Below, one piece after another: positions 37,365 to 47,149 of a stretch of DNA of 64,000 nt. This DNA is from Membranipora membranacea (taxonomy: Eukaryota; Bryozoa; Gymnolaemata; Cheilostomatida; Membraniporidae). The stretch spans positions 5,828,001-5,892,000 of the forward strand of contig OU612075.1 in the NCBI GenBank assembly GCA_914767715.1, given 5' to 3'. Within the stretch, counting starts at the first letter, position 1, and each line of letters begins with the position of its first letter. Below the pieces are notes generated by a model that worked only from the letters and a program-made list of their open reading frames with translations, did no database searches and was not told the origin of the DNA. Made by a program: the position numbers and the translations under genes.

Positions 37365-37450
37365 CTGAAGGGATTCAAACCCACAACACCTGCAGCACCA
37401 ATTGCTTGGCAGTGAATAGCAAGCGCGCTAATGAATTGCACCATCTCATA
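37365..37450 (-). repeat. tRNA-like SINE head
   Basis: On the minus strand: TTCATTAGCGCGCTTGCTAT (A-box region) and TGTGGGTTTGAATCCC (B box). The body seems to run on to about 37275, directly next to the U2-headed element. The acceptor ends do not pair, so it is not a tRNA gene. Confidence 0.5.
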
Positions 37451-37862
37451 TCCCCAAAAAATAATTTGTTGATGGTTTAGTTAGCATACTCGCTATTCAC
37501 TACACAAAGTACGTGTTAGGGTTATGGCCTTACATGGCCCATTGCTGGCACCCCTTGCAGCGAGTTTTTAGCTGTCTATCCAGCTTGTCAGCATGTCTTT
37601 CCACGTGTCAGTCAGAAGACGGAATACACAGATGTGGTATACAATCCTAAGAGCTAGCTGATTTATTTTAGTATTCAATGGCAGCGTGCGCGAACAAATT
37701 CACCATCGAACAAATCACAGAGAATCTGTATCTGGGTTCATTGTACTAGAGATACTCATCGCTGTAGACTGAATCTCATCAGCTTCCAGTGTAGTTGCTA
37801 TTTGCTGCAGTACAGGCAAATCTCACCTTCTAAAGCAGTAATATTCCCAGCCCATTACAATT

Positions 37863-38060
37863 ATGTTTGACTTAGATCTTTCCCATAATGCTCTGCCGTT
37901 GAACATCTCTGAACATTACAATAAAAACAGGGGTTTGGGCTTCAGGGTTTGTCATAAAGCAGGCAACTTCAGCTGCATTACGCTATGGAATTCCCTAGCA
38001 AGGCAGGTTGATCCTTATAAAATACAAGCTGTTCTGGCGGAAATCCCTTTGTTGTGCTAA
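37863..38060 (+). pseudogene. Possible C-terminal remnant of a non-LTR reverse transcriptase
   Basis: The 65-codon ORF has SHNALPLNISEHYNKNRGLG followed by CITLWNSLARQVDPY, resembling the x-LWNSLP-x-x-I/V ending common at the C-terminus of jockey/CR1-type ORF2 proteins. It is short, isolated and weakly matched. Confidence 0.3.
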
Positions 38061-39460
38061 CATTGAAATATCAGTGATGGCAAGTAGCCAAATGATAGTT
38101 ATAAACATAAGATATATATTATTTACGTATTATATTATTTTTATGATTGTTATTATGCATTTGATGAGAGTCACAACTGAATAAGGAATTTAACAGCAGT
38201 CCAATTTTATATTGAAATTGCTTCCTCCTCATTAGGTTAACAGTCAGATTGTTTATCTTATTTTTTATCGGCTATTCAAATATCTATATCATGTTATCTT
38301 ACGTCAGTTAGATGTTACAAGGACTTAAACAGTGATACAACAAGAGGGTTTGGCTATAGTTTTAGAGTGCAAACTGACACTTCTCATCGCATCAAGACGA
38401 GTACTGCACTTTATTACAATCAAATCACATATAGTTTAGTCTAGTTAAGCAGCTTTGATTGAAGTTTTGTAGTAATCCATTATATTTTTGAAAGCCAGAA
38501 CATTCAATACCATGCCTTCAGCACTAATTAGAAGAAGTGTTTGATAATTCAACCAGAGTAAATCATCCAATGTAAACTTTATTTTGTACACATTTTATTA
38601 ACAATATTTGAGAATTACTTTTGAATGAATAATGAATATAATTCTGTACATTTGCAGGGCTTATAAATAGAAAAAATGTGCACAACATCACCAGTTGTGG
38701 TAAAACTAAGCTTTCAGAAAGTTATAAAGTATATAATAGTTATCAGAAAATACAATATCTGTTCAAAAACCATCTGCATTGGATTACTCCATTACAATAG
38801 ATACTATCTACAAGTATACGAATTATCAGTAGATAACAGGAGGCTGCCGGCATATATAGTTATTTAACATAAATAGAGAATGAGGGTCTAGCGACATATA
38901 GAATACATATTGCATTCATTCGTCACTTGATGTGAATACCAAAATTTGAGAGCAATAAAGAGAATACCATAGGTTTGAACTTTCACCTCTGACCTAATGA
39001 CCTGTTCGTTCTGATTATGAGCCATGGCCAATGAGGATATATGCAACAATGAGGATGCAACAATTTAATAGGGCAAACGACTATTTTGAAATGTAGAAGT
39101 TCATTAAAACGGTATTTTATACATTACAGAGCAGTGGGCCTCAATGCAATAATGATTTTCATATCTTACATAGACCAGCTGCATGACTATAATAGTTATG
39201 TGTAAAAAAACACTCAATCAGCAGCGATCCGACAGATGAAGTAAATTTAATAAATATAAATGGAATAAGACGATTTGTCGCCACAAGAAAAAATGGGTCG
39301 TGGCAGGGGTCTTAGTCTTTTTTTAGATGCTTATAACATGCATGAAAATAAATGTTTATGGCAGGTTGCTTGAATCAGCAAGGCATAAAAAATGCATAAT
39401 ATTATACGGAGGATTTACATAGATTTACACTCCAGTCCCATTTTTTTTTCTCGCCGCAGT
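38061..39460. other. No gene recognised
   Basis: AT-rich sequence with short ORFs only. Nothing exon-like was seen on either strand. Confidence 0.45.
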
Positions 39461-39562
39461 GTCAACAGGTGGAGGTACTATACAAGTTCTGGGCAGCCGA
39501 AGTGGATATAAAAACAACCCAAGATGTCGTCGACTCGGTGATAAATAAGACTATTTCACAAT
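39461..39562 (+). other. Exon-like open segment of unknown origin
   Basis: A strong acceptor-like tract (TTTTTTTTTCTCGCCGCAG) is followed by 33 open codons starting CQQVEVLYKFWAAEVDIKTT and then a TAA. No donor, upstream partner exon or family was recognised. It could be the last exon of an unseen gene or chance. Confidence 0.2.
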
Positions 39563-39828
39563 AACTAGTTTTGTCTAAATAGCAGTGAATCCTATGCCTA
39601 AGATAACGGGGAGGGGGCCCTACTGTCTAGCGATGTAAAATTTAATAGTAATGTACATAATAATTGTGTTGTGACTGATATTCTGAGACAGGGAGTACTA
39701 TGATAATAATTAACACTAGTTAAATTATGTACAACATACATGTAGTAAAAAATAGAAATTGATATGACAGCAGTTAGTGCAATATTCACAACTTCACACC
39801 AGAAGTGCGACGGCAGCGGGCACTTTCA

Positions 39829-42475
39829 TCACAAACTATCGACAAACTTGCTCAGTTCTTCTTGAGGTGTCAAAGCGCTGCTGTCCGGCTGAGGAGGCCC
39901 CTGTGGGCCGCTGTCGACAAAGCCCTGATCGCCACCGAAATCAGGCGGGGCAATTTGTTGTTGCGGAGGTATGTTAGTGTTCATTTGTGGGGCGTAATTT
40001 CCCTGGCCAGGCGTCCCTGGCTGCATCATCCTCACCATTTTATGGGGGTTAGGGTCCAAACCAGGTTGCATGATAGCAGGCGATGCTGTTGCATGCGAAC
40101 GAGGAGACTGGCCCGGTTGCGGAGACCTGGTGTGAGACGGAAACGGGGGCGAGAGATCGTACTTGCTGCAATAGCTGATGATTGTGATGCATTTGAGTGC
40201 CGGGTGGGACTTGTCCTCAAAGGTGCACCCCACCAGGCTGGTGTCCCATGGGCGGACTTCCAGGCTGTCCGGGCATCGAGCCATCAGGAGCTGGGGACCC
40301 CTGATAAGGTACCCGCGGTCCTCCGTACTGAGGAGGCATTCCGTGTTGCATCATGCTTTGCATCTGATAGCCTAGGTTCTGCGGAGGCTGCTAGGGGTAC
40401 ATATTACTGCTTTTGATTAGGACCCATAGAGTGAGGTCCCGGAGGTCTACGGCCCATAGGCCAGGTCATACCGCCGGCAGCACCGCGCTTCATAACGTTC
40501 TGATTTTTCCGCTTGATGAATGCATCCATTAGTTGAGGGTAAGATTTCAGTAATTCCATTATCTCTTGATGTTGCTGAGCGCTGTTGGGTGACTTGAGAG
40601 CTATTTCCAGCTGTCGCATGAGGTTGGCGTTAGCAGACGGTGGGCCCATATCTGGCTGCCCAGGTCCAAATGGTATCATACCACCAGCTCCCATACCTGG
40701 ATGATGACCTGAAGATAATAATAGCCCACCATTATATTTGTCCATGCTATGATACATACATACATACATATAATATAATATATATAATAATATATATTTT
40801 AATAAAATAAATAAATAAATAATAATAAATATGTTTGTCCACATATAATAAATGTGGACATGGATGTGGTTGAACAGACAGACACAGCTCATTAAATTTT
40901 TTACTCTCTTGCTACCAATTGACACCTTTACATGCATATCATTACTTCATTTTCGAACTGATTTTATTTTTTATTTTTTCCCCCATTATGTCTCACACGT
41001 TCTTATATGATGTGTATTGTCTCACAATGCAAGTTTTGAATAAATTACTAAATAAATAACCATTTTATTACTCTTACCCATAGGTCTACTTTGGTTGTAT
41101 ATCGGTGGGGGTGGTTGAGGGTTGACCCACTGATCCTGTTGCGGCTGTCCGCCCATACTGTTGGGTATCATCATAGGTTGCTGCTGTCCGCCGTGACCAA
41201 GAGGCATACCCTGGTCTCTCATGCCACCCATAGGCTGTTGACCATATCCACCAGGTTGTCCCATCTAGGAAGAAAGAAATATTAAAATTTAATTTTGTTA
41301 CTTTGCTGGCTTAATCATGTAGCTAACACAAGACTTATAGCGCTTCATTAACCATATCAGCGCGTTTGGCATGTTAGTTTTAAACCATTAACACACAAAT
41401 ACTTTTATATTCATGGTATTGCACTAGCAGGAGTAAAAAGAAATATCACGTTGATAATTTCACTAATATTTATAGTTAGAAACTGTATCAAATTGACATT
41501 CTGTGTAGAATCTCGCCTTCACATTCACACAATACTACTTCACAGCTTTACACAGATCATGGTTGTGTTGGTCAATTCTTACCTGATTAGGAGTTGACTG
41601 CATAGACATATTCTGATTAGGAGCTTGATGCATCATACCAGCCGAGACCGCCGCAGGGTTCAGGGTTCATACCTCTCTGCTGAGCCATAGCTGCGGGCTT
41701 GCCTCCCATACCACCAGGTTCTACAGGCTGTCCGGGGTGCCGCCCCGGCATTGGCTTGCCTCCGACTGAAGGGGGTCCCTGAGTAGCTTTGAGAGCCTGG
41801 TTAAGCGCGTGGTGTGCGGAGTGGATGGCTGCTGGTGGAGAGGCTGGCTGCATGGGTTTACCTCCGCCGTGATTACCGCTGGCGGGGTACGGACTAGACA
41901 CTGGCTGGCCTGAAACATCAGTACACAAAACGTTATAATCATGTGTGGAAATACCATGCATCCTTTTTTTTTGCATCACCTGGATGTGTTAGTGATAGAT
42001 ATACACATATCAATCACTAAAGTTTATCTTGGCACTAGACAATTCTGGATACCAGTTTGTCCCTTTTGTTCTGGTCTTGTCTAATAACCTCAGTTGTTCT
42101 TCGGAAGAACCGCTTTATTCCAAAAACAGTAGTGCAAATGTGATATGGGAAAACAAGATGAAATTTGTGAAGCATTCAACACTTACCGAGTGAGGATTGA
42201 GAGTTGGAATGTGGTAGTTTGCTACCGCTGGTATTTCCTGAGGGTGGTGTAGAGCCCATAGCTCCCTGACCTCCGGGTCCGCCTATCATGGCGGCCATAC
42301 AACGTCGGAGCATTGCTGCCTGCTTCCTTCGATTGTTTGCCTGTTGCTGTTTGAATTTCTGTTTGATATTCAGACAGAATGGCACTGGGCACTTTCCTTC
42401 GTTACAGTTCTTAGCATGGAAGCAACACAAAGTAATGAGCTGTTTGCATATAGCACAACCTCCCAGAGATTTTTT
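39829..42475 (-). pseudogene. CREBBP: CBP/p300 C-terminal fragment with TAZ2 (part), NCBD and tail, disabled
   Basis: Minus-strand exons 42187-42475, 41583-41909, 41078-41264 and 39829-40708. The first carries the C-terminal half of TAZ2 (LGGCAICKQLITLCCFHAKN, KCPVPFCLNIKQK, MLRRCMAAM). The last carries the NCBD/IBiD helices (LMRQLEIALKSPNSAQQ, IMELLKSYPQLMDAFI), then Q/P-rich sequence and the tail LTPQEELSKFVDSL. CBP/p300 are nuclear acetyltransferase coactivators; bromodomain, HAT and ZZ should lie upstream, to the right, but only tRNA repeats and the duplicated block follow. Lesions: tandem CAGGGTT at 41654-41667 (+7 frameshift), TAA at 40404-40406, a one-base insertion near 40393, TGA at 40217-40219 and a one-base insertion near 40150-40156. 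Introns are kept, so it is not a retrocopy. Alternative: a real gene with assembly errors, but two nonsense codons argue against that. Confidence 0.82.
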
Positions 42476-42861
42476 CTACAAAACAAAATCAGAGCTTAAA
42501 AGTTATCATGGGTAAAAAATTGGAAGGTGAATCAAATTTAGGAATGATAACTAGTTAATCATCACCTAAATTGAATTGAGAATTGAGAATTGAGAATTGA
42601 TATGAATTGAGAAATCAAGCCTTGGGAAAAGATTAATGATCCATATAATTTATTATTTCACTGCTTGACATTGCAGGAGAAGTTCTGTCGGCTTAACAGT
42701 ATGAATCTTTCCATTCCTCATCTGATTTAGTCCATAAATCAGAGTGTTATTTTTCCGGGTTTAAATTGACTTCCTGCGGTGATAATTAGGTCAAGGGTTG
42801 TCATGGTTACTGGTGAAACTTACTTTTTAGATTATGGAGATTTTCTTGCAGTGGCAGCTGA

Positions 42862-42949
42862 CCTGCGATAGCTCAGTTGGTAGAGCGGAGGACTGTAATG
42901 GTATATAATAGACATCCTTAGGTCACTGGTTCAAATTCGGTTCGCGGGA
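42862..42949 (+). tRNA. tRNA-Tyr (GTA), intron-bearing
   Basis: CCTGCGA pairs with TCGCGGG (one G-U). The D arm is GCTCAGTTGGTAGAGC, the anticodon loop CTGTAA, then a 15-base intron (TGGTATATAATAGAC) and the T arm ACTGGTTCAAATTCGGT. Two changes from the cleaner copies (acceptor C to T, T-stem C to T) remain compatible with pairing. A Tyr intron after position 37 is usual in animals. Confidence 0.85.
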
Positions 42950-43329
42950 TCATACTTTTGGGCCGCCAGGACACAATTTATTTGTATTAATTACCAAATT
43001 TAATCAATAAATAGATATTTCTCATCGGAATTTCTGCTTTGGATGAACAGGTACAAGTATGGTTCATTTTATAAACCAGAAAATTTCTATGTTATTCATT
43101 TTTAAAGTTGCTTATTGACTATTGTCGATACTATACCTCTCAATGACATAATAAGAAACTGATATCAAATTGAGTTTCAGTTAAGTAATATGGGAGTTGC
43201 CTTCCCAACATCAATGAAATCAATCAAATTTTTGCAATATCAAGATTGATCGCCACAAACAATTACTATGGCTTAGCTAAGTCAATTATTTAGGACACTT
43301 TCAGAGTGTTCGGTTTATAAAATTGTGAT

Positions 43330-43397
43330 CCAGTGACCTAAGGATGTCTTTATTATACCATTACAGTCCTCCGCTCTACCAACTGAGCTATCGCGGG
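43330..43397 (-). pseudogene. tRNA-Tyr pseudogene, T-loop to acceptor deleted
   Basis: The 5' strand, D arm, GTA anticodon and intron TGGTATAATAAAGAC are intact on the minus strand. GGTCACTGG then joins directly to ATCACAATT, skipping the 20 or so bases of T loop and 3' acceptor. Confidence 0.85.
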
Positions 43398-44041
43398 TCA
43401 ACTCGCAATTCTTGATCATTCCTTAAAAATCTACAAGTCCTCTTTCACCAGTTTCCACGACAACCTTTGTACTCATTACCTCCACAGGAAGTCAATTTGG
43501 CCGCCCTCCTCCCCCCCCCTTCACAAAAATTCAGATTCATGGGTAAAGTGTTTTATCGGCTGTTTGTGTGCATATTTTCTGAATTGATGAAATCTTATGA
43601 GTTTCAGTGATGTTGAGATAAGGTTGCTATGGGCTTTCTATAGCAATGTTATATCAAGTTTTGAGCGACAACCCATCTACACCCAATAAGCAAAAGTTGT
43701 TTTTGTGTACAGAATAAAAATTTGAAATTTGACAGAGTGATTGATACACCATGACAAACTGCCTTTCATGATTTACAACTTCAATGAATTGAGATATCAA
43801 GCATTGGCAATGTATTAATGGTCCATCCAAGACACAATTTTCACAGTTTGACATTTTGAGGAGTTCTGTTGGCTTAACACACTAAATCATGCCTTTGCTC
43901 TTTTGATTTGATCCATAAATCGCAGTGTTACTCTTCCGGGTTCAAATTGACTTCCTACAGAGATAAGTATGACCAAAGTTGTCATGGTTACTAATGGAAC
44001 TTACTTTTAAATTTTGGAAACTTTTTAGTAGTGTCAGCTGA

Positions 44042-44129
44042 CCCGCGATAGCTCAGTTGGTAGAGCGGAGGACTGTAATGGTACAATATAGACATCCTTA
44101 GGTCACTGGTTCAAATCCGGTTCGCGGGA
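44042..44129 (+). tRNA. tRNA-Tyr (GTA), intact, 15-base intron
   Basis: CCCGCGA / TCGCGGG is a perfect 7-bp acceptor stem. The D arm, anticodon stem GAGGA/TCCTT, loop CTGTAA|A with intron TGGTACAATATAGAC and T arm ACTGG-TTCAAAT-CCGGT are all present; discriminator A. Total 88 nt, 73 after splicing. The flanks belong to a repeat unit shared with the other Tyr copies (for example GACTTCCTACAGAGATAAGT upstream). Confidence 0.95.
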
Positions 44130-44942
44130 TCACAATTTTATTAGTCAAACCTTGAAAGATGTCTCAAATTGGCTTTACTTGGTAATGAATTCAGCCATGA
44201 ATTATGATGATCAATCTCAATATAACAAATACGCAGCTCTGTGTTCCATATATATCCTTAAGACCCACATGGATGATAATGATATGATATGATATGATAA
44301 TGCTAACAATACTTGTATGGATTAAGTCAAACAGCAGTGGGATGATTTAGACTGATAAGACAACAGAGTTACTCCTAAAACTGTCAACCTATGAGGATCA
44401 TATTGCCTTATAATTTTATCTGTGGTTTTATTATCGTTGAGGCAAGTTGGGTAATGTAGACCCAATTTGCTTGTAGAATGCTGGTTTTTATCAATAGCAA
44501 ACATAGGTTTGAGTTCTCTGCGACAACAGTTTCGTCAGGATAAAATTTGTACAACCTTTACTCGGAAAAGTTGTATTTCGATGAATTAAGATATGCAGTG
44601 TTGGTAAGGAATTCATCATGGATCTAATCAATTCTTTTCACAGTTGGATGATTTGAGAAGTTTCATCTGCTCTTTTGACATAACCTATAAATCACAGTTT
44701 TATTCTTCCTGGTTTAAATTGACTTCCTGCAGAGATAATTAGGACCAGGGTTGTCATGGTAACTGGTCGAACTAACTCTTTGAATTTGGAGAATGTTCTG
44801 GAATAGGCAGCTGATTTGAGGGATCACACTTTTATAAACTGAATCCTTCGAAGGCGTCCTAAGTTGGCTCTAGTTGATCATGAATTAGTCATTAGTTATG
44901 ACAATCAATCTTGATATCCCACATACACAGCTTAGTTTTGAA

Positions 44943-45200
44943 CATATTTACTTAAAGCATCCATGAAGTGAAGATCATTTCATTCAATTTTGACGAAATT
45001 ACACAAGTCCAAAGTTTTTTCTGGTAGAAATATACGCAAAATGTATGTCTATGACAAAATATCCCCCTGCGCAAAGCTCGCGAGCGAGCGTCAACGAGGC
45101 CTAACTTTGATAAGACCTAACTTTAGCCCTAGTTGACCAATTGTTCTTGGGCTCATTTTAAAGCTTATAAGCTGGAGCAGTTCCTTTGATGTCATTGATG
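44943..45200. repeat. Rearranged copy of the 33347-33926 MITE
   Basis: The end ACTTAAAGCATCCATGAAGT is followed by inverse-order interior sequence (AATTTTGACGAAATTACACA, AAATGTATGTCTATGA, GCTCATTTTAAAGCTTATAA). Confidence 0.6.
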
Positions 45201-45454
45201 TTGGAAAGGCAACTCCAGTATTTACTCTACTAATGCCCTATTACTATTGATAATATTTGTTATTATGACATACAGAGGTATAGCAATGGCAGTAAGCAAT
45301 TTCAAAAATTGATTATTAACTAATATTCCTATACACAAACTGCACTGCACTTGTCCGTGAACATCCAATGCTGGTATTCCGATAAGAATTATATATTTTC
45401 TGATTAAAGTTTTGTAATACGAATATATGGTAGCCTATCAGCTCAAAAGTGTGA

Positions 45455-45541
45455 TATCGCGAACCGGATTTGAACCAGTGACCTAAGGATGTCTATATAT
45501 ACCATTACAGTCCTCCGCTCTACCAACTGAGCTATCGCGGG
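45455..45541 (-). tRNA. tRNA-Tyr (GTA), 14-base intron, acceptor end imperfect
   Basis: On the minus strand CCCGCGATAGCTCAGTTGG and all inner arms are intact, with intron TGGTATATATAGAC. The 3' acceptor strand reads TCGCGAT rather than TCGCGGG, giving two mismatches at the end of the stem, so it is a borderline gene or young pseudogene. Confidence 0.7.
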
Positions 45542-46243
45542 TCAGCTGCTATAGCAAGAAAGTGTCCAAAATTTGAAAAGTAAGTTCCACCAGTTACCAC
45601 GACAATCTTGGTCCTAATTATCTCTGCAGGAAGTCCATTATAACCAGGAAGAATAAAACTGTGATTTATGGATTAAGTCAAACAGCAGTGAGATGATTTA
45701 GACTTATAAGACAACGGAGTTACTCCTAAAACTGTCAACCTGTGAGGATCACATTGCCTTGTAGTTTAATCTGTTGTTTTATTATCGTTGAACCAGGTTT
45801 GGTAATGTAGACCCAATTTTGCGTGTAGAATGCTGGTTTTTATCAATAGCAAACATAGGTTTGAGTTCTCTGCCACAACAGTTTCGTCAGGATAAAATTT
45901 GTAAAACCTTTACTCTGAAAAGTTGTATATATGCAATGATGAAATATAGCGATTCAATGAATTAAGATATGAAGTGTTGGTAAGGAATTCATGATGCATC
46001 TTATCAATTCTCTTCACAGTTGGATGATTTGAGAAGTTTCACCTGCTCTTTTGACATAATCTATAAATCATAGCTTTATTCTTCTAAATCATCCCACTGC
46101 TGTTTGACTTAATCCATAAATCACAGTTTTATTCTTCCTGGTTATAATGGACTTCCTGTAGAGATAATTAGGACCAAGATTGTCATGGTAACTGGAGGAT
46201 CTTACTTTTCAAATTTTGGACACTTTCTTGTCATAGCAGCTGA

Positions 46244-46331
46244 CCCGCGATAGCTCAGTTGGTAGAGCGGAGGACTGTAATGGTATATTGAAGACATCCT
46301 TAGGTCACTGGTTCAAATCCGGTTCGCGGGA
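46244..46331 (+). tRNA. tRNA-Tyr (GTA), intact, next to the duplication edge
   Basis: CCCGCGA / TCGCGGG acceptor pairing is perfect, the D, anticodon and T arms are canonical and the intron is TGGTATATTGAAGAC. Its 3' half and following sequence recur at 8840 onwards, so the duplicated block begins inside this gene. Confidence 0.95.
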
Positions 46332-47149
46332 TTACAATTTTACCAATCCTATACTCATCAACTATGAGAACTCAATTTGACAGCGTTGGTGGCTGGTGGT
46401 GGCTTGCTTAAAAGTTACTTTTATTAGTCATTTGGGCAATTTTTCATGCACTTTATTACCTGATTTTTATTCTTTAGTGTCCTTGCTAAAGCATAATCAG
46501 GAGCAGGTAATATTTTGGGAGTTATCTGTACATTGATGTTGAAAACACAATTCCTAATATCTTTTTGAAAATGTTTATGTATTTTTATTTAGCCGATGTG
46601 AAATGCCGGGATTAAAACTCAACATATTGTTTGAGAATTATTAAAATATGAAGCGCTGGATAAGAGACTACCTGTGCAACTTTTAAAAAAAATTTTAATA
46701 TGATATTAAAAGTAAGAAACATGTCCTCTTGTTATCTAGCGATGCAGTTTACTCAGTAACTTTGGCATCCAGCCATAATTTTCAGCCGTTTTCAGGCATA
46801 AATCCCTGTTCTCGGCTATCGTGACCTTATGGAAAGCAATTGTTGAATCGGTCATAGAAAACCATTATGGGACAACATTTCCTTCAAGTTGGGAATGTGA
46901 TGTGGTGTCATCAAAAACACCAAGCATTAAACAATTAAATCAACTTTTCATCACTTGCTGTGAAGTCTGAAACCAATCAAATTGTCTTTGCCAGATGCTG
47001 AATTTCCTTATTCATAGAGATGTAAAAATATCTAATCCACTGCCCCTGAAACTTTAAGCCTTATTTAACAACATGATTGGCTGAGGATTCCTTTATATAG
47101 CGATGATCAAGTTGCAGTGTTGTACATTGATTTGTTTTTTCTTCCATAG

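Larger units (their letters stand above)
42560..46340. repeat. tRNA-Tyr repeat array
   Basis: Units of a few hundred bases carry tRNA-Tyr plus flanks with CAGGAGAAGTTCTGTCGGCT, TTGATCCATAAATCGCAGTG and GTTGTCATGGTTACT. Units occur in both orientations, and about 44310-44770 is repeated directly at 45660-46150 (CAACAGTTTCGTCAGGATAA). A unit without an intact tRNA lies at 8590-8887. The block separates the CBP fragment from the duplicated polh exons. Confidence 0.8.

Noticed and set aside
40220-40284. N-terminal part of the minus-strand 151-codon ORF starting at 40284
   Set aside because: Only the segment after about 40150 is in the CBP frame; the first 40 or so residues are an out-of-frame reading created by the one-base insertion.
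39805-40416. 203-codon plus-strand ORF
   Set aside because: It is antisense to the CBP tail exon; composition (Arg-rich) reflects the complement of Pro/Gln codons and no family is recognised.
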